In this document: positions 45,327-54,329 of the stretch, piece after piece
Position numbering within the stretch: position 1 is the stretch's first letter
Layout: the number at the start of each line of letters is the position of its first letter
Assembly: GCA_963807235.1 (NCBI GenBank)
Contig: CAWEBF010000012.1
Span: 124,001 to 188,000 of the forward strand
Direction: 5' to 3'
Source of the DNA: CAWEBF01 sp963807235
GTDB taxonomy: Bacteria > Acidobacteriota > Vicinamibacteria > Vicinamibacterales > UBA2999
Length of the DNA: 64,000 bases
The notes under the pieces: model-generated
The model's input: only the letters and a program-made list of their open reading frames with translations
What the model was told of the DNA's origin: nothing
Database searches by the model: none
Made by a program: the position numbers and the translations under genes

Positions 45327-45995
45327 ATCACGCCGCCCGAGCTGGCACTCACCCGCGCCGAGCGTGCCGTGGTGGACCGGCTGCGAACGCCGGCCGCGGT
45401 GCAGCAGTGGCTGAACAACCTGCCCTATAACGCGGAAAAGGGCGGCGAGACACTGCGCGGCTTTCGGGGCGTCGTGCGCACCGGAACGGCCCATTGTCTC
45501 GAAGCCGCCATCTCGGCGGCGGTGATCATGGAGCAGCACGGCTATCCGCCGCTGGTCCTCAGCTTCGAGTCGGCAGACCTGCTCGACCACGTGATCTTCG
45601 TGTATCGCGCGGCCACCGGCTGGGGCTCAGTGGCGCGATCCCGCGATCCGGGCCTGCACGGGCGCAAGCCCCTCTTTGCCACGCCCCGCGCGCTGGCTCT
45701 CAGCTACGCCGAAGGCTACGTGGACTACACCGGCCGCGTGAAGGCCTACGCCGTGGTGGACCTGCGGGTGCTGGGCAACTACGAGTGGCGGCTTGCGCCG
45801 GGAAACGTCTGGAAAGTGGAGCGCCTGCTCCTCGACTGGCCGCACCGGCGCATCGCCTCGTCCAACCAGCGAACGGCCGCGATGCGGCGCCGCTACGTCG
45901 CCTTTCGCACAGCACACGGCTACAAGCCGTGGCGCTACTACAAGGGCCGCGAGCGCTGGGCGCCGCTGCCGCCCGAGTTTCGCTACAAGGGCTAA
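45327..45995 (+). CDS. Transglutaminase-like-superfamily protein of unknown role
   Basis: About 220 residues; the start is unclear because the frame continues upstream into the SCO1 gene and no ATG or GTG lies near 45327 (ATG at 45225 would overlap by 98 bases). RGVVRTGTAHCLEAAISAAVIMEQHGYPPLVLSFES supplies a cysteine at a helix start and DLLDHVIFVYRAATGWGSVARSRDPGLHGRKP a histidine, the pattern of a transglutaminase/papain-like core. Not assigned further. Confidence 0.6.
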   Translation: MTPPELALTRAERAVVDRLRTPAAVQQWLNNLPYNAEKGGETLRGFRGVVRTGTAHCLEAAISAAVIMEQHGYPPLVLSFESADLLDHVIFVYRAATGWGSVARSRDPGLHGRKPLFATPRALALSYAEGYVDYTGRVKAYAVVDLRVLGNYEWRLAPGNVWKVERLLLDWPHRRIASSNQRTAAMRRRYVAFRTAHGYKPWRYYKGRERWAPLPPEFRYKG

Positions 45996-46034
45996 TCCAC
46001 GAACCCCGGCGGAGCCGCTGTCGTAACCTACGGT

Positions 46035-46316
46035 ATGGATTTCTGGGACGTCCACGGGCTGCTGTTCCTGATCGCCGCGACGTTCATCCCGAGGCTGACG
46101 ATGCTGTTCGCCGTGGGGGTGCCGTTCGGCCTGCTCCACTGGCTCGGATGGCTGTTCGCGCCGCACCTGACCGTCGCGGTGTTGGCCACGATGTATTACT
46201 GGGATACCAATCCGATCCTGTGCATCGTCGCGTGGTTCGTGGCCTTTGGCGGCACCGCCGGCGAGGGCAAGTGCGTGACCACCGTGTCCCGGAAGCGGCG
46301 GCGGCGGGTGGCTTGA
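46035..46316 (+). CDS. Small membrane protein of unknown function
   Basis: 93 residues with two or three hydrophobic segments (LLFLIAATFIPRLTMLFAVGVPFGLLHWLGWLF and HLTVAVLATMYYW) and a basic C-terminus. It is the size and shape of small inner-membrane proteins found scattered in many genomes. Not recognised. It sits 21 bases before the phosphoesterase gene. Confidence 0.6.
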   Translation: MDFWDVHGLLFLIAATFIPRLTMLFAVGVPFGLLHWLGWLFAPHLTVAVLATMYYWDTNPILCIVAWFVAFGGTAGEGKCVTTVSRKRRRRVA

Positions 46317-46337
46317 CACACCTCGGATAATCGCGCC

Positions 46338-47087
46338 ATGCGCGCGGCCGCCATCTACGACATCCACGGCAACCTGCCGGCCCTCGAGGCGGTGCTTGAG
46401 CAGATCGCCCGAGAACACGTGGACCGCATCGTCGTCGGGGGCGACGTGGTCTGCGGGCCGATGACCGCCGAGGTCATGGAGCGGCTGCTCCAGATGAAGA
46501 CGCCAATCGACTTCATCAAAGGGAACGCGGAGGACTCGGTGCTCACGGAGATGGCGGGCGCGGATCATCCGGTGCCGTTTCCGGAACCGATTCGCGCAGT
46601 CATCCGCTGGGAGGCGAGTCAGCTTGCGCGATTCAGGAGCCTGATGGCCGGTTGGCCGATGACGCTCCGCCACGCCATCGACGGCCTCGGCGACGTGCTG
46701 TTCTGTCATGCCACGCCGCGCGACTTGAACGAGATCGTCCTGCCATCCACGCCCGAGTCGGCGCTGGTGCCGATTTTCGAGGCGGCCCACGCCGACGTGG
46801 TCGTGTGCGGTCACACGCACATGCCGTTCGACCGCATGATCGGCCGCGTGCGGGTGGTCAACGCCGGCAGCGTCGGCATGCCGTTCGCCGCGCCCGGCGC
46901 GTACTACGTGCTGCTGGGCCCGGGGGTCGAACCGCGCCACCTGCTATACGATCTTCCTGGCGCCGCCGCGCGCGTGAGCGCCACGGCGTATCCCCAGGCG
47001 CAGGAATTCGCCGACAAGTACATCCTCGACCCGCCCTCCACGGCATCCATGACCGCCGTGTTCGAGAAATTCGCGATCGGCGCCTGA
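46338..47087 (+). CDS. Metallophosphoesterase (YfcE/calcineurin-like)
   Basis: 249 residues. AIYDIHGNLPALEAVL, GGDVVCGPMTAEV, KGNAED (GNxE motif), CHATPRD and VCGHTHMPFDR are, in order, the di-metal phosphoesterase motifs. Cytoplasmic; probably acts on phosphodiesters or phosphomonoesters. The substrate is unknown. Confidence 0.88.
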   Translation: MRAAAIYDIHGNLPALEAVLEQIAREHVDRIVVGGDVVCGPMTAEVMERLLQMKTPIDFIKGNAEDSVLTEMAGADHPVPFPEPIRAVIRWEASQLARFRSLMAGWPMTLRHAIDGLGDVLFCHATPRDLNEIVLPSTPESALVPIFEAAHADVVVCGHTHMPFDRMIGRVRVVNAGSVGMPFAAPGAYYVLLGPGVEPRHLLYDLPGAAARVSATAYPQAQEFADKYILDPPSTASMTAVFEKFAIGA

Positions 47088-47115
47088 GGGCTTCTGGCTT
47101 CCGGCTTCCGGGTTC
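47088..47115. repeat. Heptameric tandem array (GGCTTCN type)
   Basis: Units GGGCTTC, TGGCTTC, CGGCTTC and CGGGTTC directly follow the phosphoesterase stop. Confidence 0.8.
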
Positions 47116-47176
47116 GGGCCGATAGCCCGTGCGTAACCCGGAAGCTCAGGCGAACGTCGCTCAACATGGAGCTCTT

Positions 47177-47208
47177 ACGACTAACGACCAACGACCAACG
47201 ACTAACGA
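47177..47208. repeat. Heptameric tandem array (ACGACCA type)
   Basis: Units ACGACTA, ACGACCA, ACGACCA, ACGACTA and ACGA end just before the stop of the convergent zinc-ribbon gene. Confidence 0.85.
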
Positions 47209-47209
47209 G

Positions 47210-47512
47210 CTAGTCCAGGTCGAAGTCTCGTGTCGGCTTGGTGACCGGCTCCTGGCCCGCCTGCTTCAGCGCTTCCTCGAAGCGCTTGGACAGGGCGTCG
47301 GGGCGCGTGCGCTCGTTCTGAAACGATTCCTCGAAGAGCGCCTCCCTTCGCGCCGCCTGGGCTGCCAGGATGCGCTGCGCGTCCGACAGTTCGGGCTTGT
47401 CGCCACGCTCCGGCTCCTTGTGCGACACGATGCGGCGGAGGTTCAAATCGACCACCATCGTCGTGCCGCAGCACGGGCAGGTGAGGTCGAGCTCGCTCTT
47501 CAGGTTCGCCAT
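47210..47512 (-). CDS. Small zinc-ribbon-like protein
   Basis: 100 residues from the ATG at 47510-47512. LTCPCCGTTMVVDLNLRRIVSHKEPE has one CxxC pair on a short ribbon, followed by a long charged helix (RILAAQAARREALFEESFQNE) that may be a coiled coil. A partner CxxC is missing, so zinc binding would need dimerisation. Its start codon overlaps that of the divergent nuclease-like gene in CATG. Confidence 0.6.
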   Translation of the reverse strand: MANLKSELDLTCPCCGTTMVVDLNLRRIVSHKEPERGDKPELSDAQRILAAQAARREALFEESFQNERTRPDALSKRFEEALKQAGQEPVTKPTRDFDLD

Positions 47513-48260
47513 GCCGCAGTATAGTGCTGTCTTGGCCGACCCGTCCTCGCACACGCTGCGCGTCGCCACCTACAACATCCACCGGTGCCGCGGACTGGAC
47601 GGCCGCACGAGTCCCGAACGGATTGCGGACGTCATCGCCTCGGTGGAGCCCGACATCGTGGCGCTGCAGGAGGTGATCGGCGCCGGTCCGACTTCATCCG
47701 GCCACGCCGAGGAACTCGGCGCGCAGCTCGGCATGGGCTGGGTGATGGCGCCCACGCGGCATCTGCGGGGACGCCTGTTCGGCAACGCCGTCCTCAGCCG
47801 CTTGCCCATCCGGCAGCACGTGCAGTACGACCTCTCGTGGAAGACGTGCGAGCCGCGGTGCGTCCAGCGCGTGGACATCGAGGTGGGCGACGACACCCTG
47901 CACCTGTACAACGTGCATCTGGGTACCGCGTTCCTGGAGCGCCGCCATCAAGCCGAGCGGCTGGGAGCGATCGTCCACGACAAGCGCGTGGGCAATCCCA
48001 AAATCGTCCTGGGCGACTTCAACGAGTGGATGCGCGGCCTGACCAGCCAGATTCTCAGCGCGCGGCTGCAGAGCGTGGACCTGCGGCAGCATCTCCGGCG
48101 AAGACGCACCTACCCGGGCGTCTTCCCGTTTCTGCACCTGGACCACATCTATTACGAGGGAACCGTCGAGGTAAGGAAGGTGGAGTTGCCACGGACGCGA
48201 CGCTCGCTGATTGCGTCCGACCACCTGCCGCTCGTGGCCGAGCTACAGGTGACGTTTTAG
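47511..48260 (+). CDS. Endonuclease/exonuclease/phosphatase family hydrolase
   Basis: 249 residues (TTG at 47532 is an alternative start). RVATYNIHRCRGLDG with the catalytic Asn, DIVALQEV with the metal Glu, LYNVHLGTAFLERR, VLGDFNEWMRG and a final ASDHLPLVAELQV are the five family motifs. It hydrolyses phosphodiesters of DNA, RNA or lipids; by genomic habit it is a sphingomyelinase/YbhP-like protein. Confidence 0.88.
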   Translation: MPQYSAVLADPSSHTLRVATYNIHRCRGLDGRTSPERIADVIASVEPDIVALQEVIGAGPTSSGHAEELGAQLGMGWVMAPTRHLRGRLFGNAVLSRLPIRQHVQYDLSWKTCEPRCVQRVDIEVGDDTLHLYNVHLGTAFLERRHQAERLGAIVHDKRVGNPKIVLGDFNEWMRGLTSQILSARLQSVDLRQHLRRRRTYPGVFPFLHLDHIYYEGTVEVRKVELPRTRRSLIASDHLPLVAELQVTF

Positions 48261-48275
48261 CCGGCTTCTTGAAGC

Positions 48276-48503
48276 CTAGCCTTCTTCTTCGCCGAAGCCT
48301 TCTTCGCCGAACGGCAGGAAACGCGTCGGGGGACGAAGCGCCTCCCGGTAGTCGTACAGCGGCAGACCACTGACGTGAAGTGAAATCACGCAACCGGGCG
48401 CCTTGTTGTCCAGCACGACCGTAACAGGGCTGCCTTCGACGCCCTCGCGAAACGCGATACGGCATCCGCACGCCAGGCGCCCGTGCGTGAATCCTTTCAA
48501 CAT
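48276..48503 (-). CDS. Small CxC protein (paralogue of the one at 19309)
   Basis: 75 residues. LACGCRIAFREG and APGCVISLH repeat the CGCR ... GC-x4-H pattern of the protein at 19309-19491; the C-terminus is acidic and Phe/Gly-rich. Probably zinc-binding; function unknown. Confidence 0.6.
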   Translation of the reverse strand: MLKGFTHGRLACGCRIAFREGVEGSPVTVVLDNKAPGCVISLHVSGLPLYDYREALRPPTRFLPFGEEGFGEEEG

Positions 48504-48536
48504 GTCCGCATCATACTATATCGGCGCGGCGCCGGC

Positions 48537-49208
48537 TCACAGGAGTGACTTGATTTCGCGCTCGAACTGGGACTTGCTGGCGATGCCGGAGTGCTTTTTC
48601 GCGATGCGGCCTTCGCGGTCGATGATGACCGACACGGGGATGCCGTACAGCGGGCCGAACGCCTCCTGCACGTCCTCGCGCCCGTTGCCGACGAGCAGCG
48701 GGTAGTTGATCTTGTACTCCTCGGCGTAGGGGCGCATCTTCTCCACGGGGTCGTCCACCGAGAAGCCGAGCACCACCAAATCGTCGCCGTACTGCTCCTG
48801 CAACTCCACGAGCGACGGGATCTCAGCCTTGCACGGACCGCACCACGTGGCCCAGAAATTCAGGAGGATGACCTTTCCCTTGAAGGAGGCCAGCTTCACG
48901 TCCACGCCGTTCATGTCCTTCAACGTGAAGTGCAGCGGGGCGGCCTTGCCGGTGGCGGTGGCGTCGTCGGGATCGCCGGGATACTCCGCGCTGTCGCCTT
49001 CATCGACGTGGGTGTCCCCCAGGCCGGGGGCCATCCAGATCAGCGCGAGGGCCAGCGCCACGGCGCCCATCGCGAGCCAGGCGGCGCGCCGCGACAGACG
49101 CGGCTCTACAACGTCGTCCCGCGCGTCGCCCTGCCCCGCTTCGCCGCTCAGATCGTTCGTCGGGGGGACGCGCGGACGCTCGTCGTAGCCGGGGCCGTCC
49201 TGTTCCAT
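48537..49208 (-). CDS. TlpA-family membrane-anchored thioredoxin
   Basis: 223 residues. A hydrophilic N-terminus of about 40 residues precedes a membrane anchor (AAWLAMGAVALALALIWMA), then the thioredoxin fold with LLNFWATWCGPCKAEIPSL (WCGPC active site) and the cis-proline region GIPVSVIIDREGRI. It reduces periplasmic disulfides, typically during cytochrome c maturation, which fits the cytochromes in this window. Confidence 0.9.
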   Translation of the reverse strand: MEQDGPGYDERPRVPPTNDLSGEAGQGDARDDVVEPRLSRRAAWLAMGAVALALALIWMAPGLGDTHVDEGDSAEYPGDPDDATATGKAAPLHFTLKDMNGVDVKLASFKGKVILLNFWATWCGPCKAEIPSLVELQEQYGDDLVVLGFSVDDPVEKMRPYAEEYKINYPLLVGNGREDVQEAFGPLYGIPVSVIIDREGRIAKKHSGIASKSQFEREIKSLL

Positions 49209-49592
49209 GACTCCAGTATAGGCTAGCGAAGCTTCGCCGCCGGCGATCGAGGCTCCGCTTCGCTAGCGCAGTGTCTTTTTGGCTCAGCACTTCGTGCGGG
49301 CGGAGAAAGGGACCGTCGCGCGGAGAGGACACTGGCCCCCCGCCGACTCTCAAAAGCCCCGACGACCCCCGCAGAATGGGCGCGACCTCGCGGTACGTCC
49401 TTTGCTCGACAGTGCCGTGGTGCGCGCGTTGCGGGTGTCGCGCGTCGGCAGTAAGATCGCCAGCCAGGGCGTCATGCGTGTGGACGCCATGTAAGGCATC
49501 AGGCAGGGCGGCCCTGCCATGTAAGGCATCAGGCAGGGCGGCCCTGCCATGTAAGGCAATTAGGCAGGGCAGCCCCTGCAAGGAGACGTCCC
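49209..49592. other. Intergenic region with hairpin and 30-bp repeats
   Basis: Separates the thioredoxin gene (minus) from the large outer-membrane protein gene (plus). It holds an inverted repeat at 49222-49267 (GCTAGCGAAGC against GCTTCGCTAGC) followed by a T-run at 49275-49279, and the 30-bp tandem repeats. Short reading frames through the repeats are rejected. AAGGAGA precedes the next ATG. Confidence 0.65.
49488..49580. repeat. 30-bp tandem repeat with palindromic core
   Basis: Units start at 49488, 49518 and 49548 (the third diverging). Each holds GGCAGGGCGGCCCTGCC, an 8-bp palindrome around one G, so the transcript of the next gene would carry consecutive hairpins in its leader. Confidence 0.88.
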
Positions 49593-52500
49593 ATGAGGAA
49601 CCGCACCTGGTGCGGGGCCCTGCTCTCGGCCGCGGCCCTGGCGGCCGTCGTCTCGGCAACCCCGGTCGCGGCGCAAACGCCCTATATCCCGTACTTCGGG
49701 AAGAACCAGGTCCGCTACGACAACTTCCAGTGGATGACGTACGAGACGGAGCACTTCGTCATCTACTTCTACCCCGAGATTCGGCCCCATCTCGAACGGA
49801 TGGCCGGCTACGCTGAAAGCGCTTATCAGGCCATCAGCTCCGACCTGAAGCACGACCTCGCCGAGAAGGTTCCGCTCATCCTGTTTCAGACCTCGAGCGA
49901 GTTCCAGCAGCAGAACGTGATTCCTGGCGCAGCGCAGGAAGGCGTCGGCGCGTTCGCCGAGCCGATCCGCAAACGCATCGTGATGCCGATGGACGAGCCG
50001 CCGGACCTGCTCTACCGGCTGATGGTCCACGAGCTGACGCACCAGTTCGAGTTCGACATCATCCCCACCTCGCTGATGCGGCGCAACGTGCCGCTGTGGG
50101 TCAACGAAGGCCTGTCGGACTACATGACCGGCATCTGGCGTCCGACCGACCTGATGATGGTGCGCGACGCCGCCATCGCCGACAACGTGCCGAAGATGTC
50201 GGAGATGGACGACTACGGCAACTTCGGCAGCCCGCGCATGGTCTACAACCTGGGCCACGCGGTGTTCGAGTTCATCGAGTCGCGGTGGGGCAAGGAAGGC
50301 TTGCGGCAGTACCTGTTCGCGCTGCGCAAGTCGGTCATCGGCGGCGGTGAGAACGCGTACCAGGAAGCGTTCAAGATCGAGCCGGAGGAGTTCGACCAGC
50401 AGTTCGACAAGTACCTGAAGGATCGGTTCAAGCCGTTCCGCGACAAGGAACGCCCCGCCGATTACGGCCGCAATCTGGCGCCGAACCCCGAGAAGACGTC
50501 GTTCAGCAACGCGCTGACAGCCGAACCGGCGCCGTCGGGTGATCTGCTCGCCATCGTGACGGGCAACCGCAACGACGGCGAAGCCGACATCGTGCTGGTG
50601 TCGGCCAAGGACGGCAGCATCATCCGCAACCTGACCAAGGGCTTCGACCAGAAGTACGGCTTCGAGTTCATCGTCACTCCCGGCGGCCGCTGGAACACGG
50701 TGCCGTGGCTGTCGTGGGCCCAGGGCGACCAGCTGGCCTATTTCGTCCGCACCGAGAAGTCGCGCACGCTCATCCTGCAGAACGTGCTCACCCGCGACAT
50801 CGAGGAGCGCTACGAGATGCGCACGCTCGATGAGCCCGAATCGCCCGACGTGTCGCCGGACGGCAAGAAGGTGGTGTTTTCGGCGCTGGAAGGCGGCACG
50901 GGCGACATTTTCGTGATCGACCTCACCACGCGCGAGATCACCAACCTCACCAAGGACGCGTTCTCCGACGCCGGGCCGACGTGGTCGCCCGACGGGCGGT
51001 TCATCGTCTACATGGCGCGGATCAGCGGCAACGAGAAGCTGTTCCGGCTGGACATCGACTCGGGCCGCAAGACGCAGCTGACCTTCGGCACGCACGACGA
51101 CGCGGCGGCGCAGTTCCTCGACGCCGACACGCTGGTCTTTCCGTCCACGGCCACCAATCCCAGCCAGCCGGTCGACCCCGACGTGGCGCGCAACGGCAAC
51201 ATTTACAACATCTGGACGCTGAGCCTGAAGACCGGCGAGCTGCGCCAGTTCACCGACACGATCGGCGGCAACACGTCCGCGGTCGTGATGCCCCGCGGAC
51301 CGCAGGGCTCGCAGCTGGCCTTCATCGGCTACTACAAGGGGAATTACGAGCTGCATGCGCTCGAGCGCCGCGACCCGATCATCACCGCCGCGTCGTCTGA
51401 CTTCGGCTCGCCCGGAGGCATCATCGACTTCCAGGCGCCGCTGGCCCACACGCTGATGGCCGACAAGATCAAGCGCAAGGGCAAGTTCGAGAAGATGTTC
51501 GTGGACGGCCGGCCGCCCGTGGCCGTCGGCGTGACGAGCGGCGGCGACCTGTTCGGCGGCACGGCGGTGACCTTCAGCGACGTGCTGGGCGACCAGCAGT
51601 TCAACATGTTCGCGGCGTCGGTGTCACAGTACCGGACGTTCTCGCTGTCGTATCTGAACCTCGAGCGCCGCTTCAACTACGCGCTCCAGGGCTACTCCCA
51701 GACCCAGTTCTTCTACGGGCAGCTGGAAGGCGTGTTCTACGATCCGTCGTTCTCGGGCATCATCGACCGGGATTTCGCCGTCGCCACGCGCACCATGCGC
51801 GGCGGGACCGCGTTCGGCATCTGGCCCATCAGCCGCTACCGGCGCGTGGAAGTGTTCGGCGGCCTGATGCAGTACAACGAGAGCTTCAACGACCCCGGCC
51901 TCGAGGCCGAGTCCGAGCGCTTTCAGGACGAGAACTTCGGCCAGTCGATCTTCCGCAACGGCACCTTCGTGCCCTTCGGCGTCACCTTCGTGCAGGAGAC
52001 GACGGTCTTCCGCGAGTTCGGACCACTGTCCGGCAATACGGTGCGGGTGTCGTACGAGAACGCCCCGAAGATCGGCAACACCCTGCAGCGCCAGACGATC
52101 GACACCGATGCACGGTTCTACCAGCGCATCGGCGGGTCGGGCCTGCTGGCGCTGCGAGCGAAGGTCTTCAAGAGCTGGGGCGAGGCCCCCGACTTCCTGT
52201 ATTTCGGCGGCAACTCGGAGATGCGGGGTTACGACTACCTGTCGTTCCTGGGCAGCGAGTCGGCCTTCTTCAACGCGGAACTGCGCTTCCCGCTGATCCA
52301 CGCCATGCTGACGCCCCTGGGTGTCATGGGCGGCATCCGCGGCGTGTTCTTCGCCAACATGGGCGGGGGCAGCTTCGAGGGTCAGCCGTTCCAGTGGTGG
52401 ACCAACAAGACCGAGCTCTACACGCCAATCATCGGCTTCCGGCAGACGAGCCTGATCACGCAGGAACCGATCTACGGGCCGCCGACGCCAGTCAGCGGTC

Positions 52501-52694
52501 TAAGGCTGGTGGACGCGCGCGCCTCCTACGGCGTCGGTCTCGAGACCTTTGCGCTGGGCTTCCCCATCCACATCGACTGGTCGTGGAAAACCCTGTTCAG
52601 CAGGGACTGGGAAGACCTGAAGTTCGCAGCCGTGGGTGGCAGCCATGAGTTCCGCAGGGCGCAGCTCACGTTCTGGATGGGATACGATTTCTAA
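49593..52694 (+). CDS. Peptidase MA-like / TolB-like propeller / outer-membrane barrel protein
   Basis: 1033 residues with a signal peptide ending PVAAQ. Domain 1 (about 30-290) is a gluzincin-like peptidase with HELTH at 146-150 and a downstream Glu in NEGLSDYMTG. Domain 2 (about 310-600) is a WD40/TolB-type propeller (SPDVSPDGKKVVFSA, GPTWSPDGRFIVYMA). Domain 3 (about 640-1033) ends as an Omp85/BamA-like barrel (DFLYFGGNSEMRGYDYLSF, final RRAQLTFWMGYDF with C-terminal Phe). An outer-membrane protein that exposes or tethers a protease and propeller; its role is unknown. Confidence 0.8.
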   Translation: MRNRTWCGALLSAAALAAVVSATPVAAQTPYIPYFGKNQVRYDNFQWMTYETEHFVIYFYPEIRPHLERMAGYAESAYQAISSDLKHDLAEKVPLILFQTSSEFQQQNVIPGAAQEGVGAFAEPIRKRIVMPMDEPPDLLYRLMVHELTHQFEFDIIPTSLMRRNVPLWVNEGLSDYMTGIWRPTDLMMVRDAAIADNVPKMSEMDDYGNFGSPRMVYNLGHAVFEFIESRWGKEGLRQYLFALRKSVIGGGENAYQEAFKIEPEEFDQQFDKYLKDRFKPFRDKERPADYGRNLAPNPEKTSFSNALTAEPAPSGDLLAIVTGNRNDGEADIVLVSAKDGSIIRNLTKGFDQKYGFEFIVTPGGRWNTVPWLSWAQGDQLAYFVRTEKSRTLILQNVLTRDIEERYEMRTLDEPESPDVSPDGKKVVFSALEGGTGDIFVIDLTTREITNLTKDAFSDAGPTWSPDGRFIVYMARISGNEKLFRLDIDSGRKTQLTFGTHDDAAAQFLDADTLVFPSTATNPSQPVDPDVARNGNIYNIWTLSLKTGELRQFTDTIGGNTSAVVMPRGPQGSQLAFIGYYKGNYELHALERRDPIITAASSDFGSPGGIIDFQAPLAHTLMADKIKRKGKFEKMFVDGRPPVAVGVTSGGDLFGGTAVTFSDVLGDQQFNMFAASVSQYRTFSLSYLNLERRFNYALQGYSQTQFFYGQLEGVFYDPSFSGIIDRDFAVATRTMRGGTAFGIWPISRYRRVEVFGGLMQYNESFNDPGLEAESERFQDENFGQSIFRNGTFVPFGVTFVQETTVFREFGPLSGNTVRVSYENAPKIGNTLQRQTIDTDARFYQRIGGSGLLALRAKVFKSWGEAPDFLYFGGNSEMRGYDYLSFLGSESAFFNAELRFPLIHAMLTPLGVMGGIRGVFFANMGGGSFEGQPFQWWTNKTELYTPIIGFRQTSLITQEPIYGPPTPVSGLRLVDARASYGVGLETFALGFPIHIDWSWKTLFSRDWEDLKFAAVGGSHEFRRAQLTFWMGYDF

Positions 52695-52726
52695 CGGCTC
52701 CAGGCTTCGGGCTTCAGGCTTCAGGC
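52695..52726. repeat. Heptameric tandem array (AGGCTTC type)
   Basis: Units CGGCTCC, AGGCTTC, GGGCTTC, AGGCTTC and AGGCATG immediately follow the outer-membrane protein stop. Confidence 0.85.
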
Positions 52727-52791
52727 ATGAACGGGCCGGATTCACATCCGGCCCGTTGTGTGTACAGCCCCGGACCCCGGGTTGAAACCGC

Positions 52792-54307
52792 TCAGGGCGA
52801 GGTGCCGGCGGCGCTGAGGCGCAGCTCGCTGCGCGCCAGGTCGAACGACACGCGCCGGTCGGCCAGGAACATATGGCCGACGATGCCTCCGATCTGGAAC
52901 CCGAGCAGCACGCTGGGCGAGCGGAGATCCAGGACTGCCACGCCGATCCGCCGGTAGGCGATCGAGGCCACGTCCAGGTCCACGCCAGGCAAGAGGAACG
53001 CCGACTCGTCCAGGCCCTCGAGGCCCTGGACACGCAACGGGATCCGGCGGGCCGGGCGTAGATCCAGCATGGCCGCCACGTCCGCGTTGAGCGAGATCAC
53101 TTCGCCGCCGGTGTCCACGATGAAGGCCGCTGGACGCGCGCCGTTCAACGTGCCGCGCACGAGCGGAAGCCGGTGCACACGCATCGGCAGGACCAGATCG
53201 GCCGCATCCGCCGGGATCGCGTGGCCGAGCAGCACCCGCTTCACCCGGTAGTCCACGACCACCGAGAGTCCGAGCGCCAGCGGCGAGAGCGTCTGGCTTT
53301 GCCAGCGCGGGGCGCCGCCCGGGGCCGGTGCCCGCACCGACACTGGTACGTTGCGAAACCGGACGCCACCGACGTCGAGCGTGTCCAGGCGCGCCAGCCC
53401 TACGCGCCGCCACGCGGCGCTCCCCACCCCCGCCGCCAGCGTGGATCCAAGCAGCCTGACACCGGTGCGAGCCGCGAGTTCCGGGGTAATGGCCGTGCGT
53501 TCCGCGCCGGTATCGAGAACGAAGTCCACGGGCGTCCCGTTCACGTGCCCCTGCACCACCACCTTCTTGCTGACCAGTTTGAACGGCATCGTCACGAGCC
53601 TCGCCGATGCCGCTCACCTCCGCGGGGCGGCGTCCCTCGAATGCCCTGAGGAACTGCGCTCGCGCCCGCGCCGTCCCGATGCCCAGGTGCTCGGCTGCCG
53701 GGAGCCGGCTCGCGTACACCTCGTAGGCCACGGCCGCTTCGCCATAGCGTCCCAGCCGCTCGAGGATGGAGCCGGCGACGGCCTGCAGTTCCGCGTCGTC
53801 GGGAGCGGCCTCGAGTCCCAGCCGTGCCTGACTGAGGGCGTCGTCGATTCGCCCGCGCGACGCCAGCGCTCGCGCCAGGCCGCGACGGGCATCAGCGACC
53901 ATGCCACCGCCGGCGTCCAGTGCGGCCTGGTAGGAGGACTCGGCTTCGTCGAAAAGGCCACTGGCCCACAGCGCGTCGCCGTGCAGGGCCAGCGCCTCGG
54001 CGTCGCGTGGGGCCTCGGCCACCATGGGCTCGGCGTCGCGGCGCGCCGTGGCGAACTCCGCGGTGCGCAGCGCCGTCCGGACACGCCATCGCCTGGCGGC
54101 TGTCGCGACGATGGCATCGCTGCCGCTGGCCGCTCGCTCGAACGCGACGAGGGCCTCGCTGTACTTGGCTTGTGCGAAGAGGTCGCGCCCCCGCGACAGC
54201 GCGGCCGCCTGGACCGGCGGCGGATCGGACGGCGACTGCGCGCCAGCCGACAGGGCCCACGCCGCTCCCAGGGCGCCGATGAGGAGTCGACCGAGCAACG
54301 TGCCCAT
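52792..54307 (-). CDS. TPR plus retropepsin-like aspartic protease; one frameshift
   Basis: About 504 residues. A signal peptide (ending LSAGAQ) and helical TPR repeats fill residues 25-230 (KYSEALVAFERAASGSDA, LALHGDALWASGLFDEAESSYQAAL). After one shift near 53596 come two retropepsin-like halves, VDFVLDTGAERTAITPELA and AAFIVDTGGEVISLNADVA, each with the catalytic DTG. It is a paralogue of the next gene and 22 bases from it. Exported; possible self-dimerising aspartic protease or a degraded binding version. Confidence 0.8.
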
Positions 54308-54329
54308 GGACGGGCCGAAGGATGGCTGT

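Noticed and set aside
49350..49559. Minus-strand repeat peptide (MPYMAGPPCL units)
   Set aside because: Arises only from translating the 30-bp repeats; no ribosome binding site or homology.
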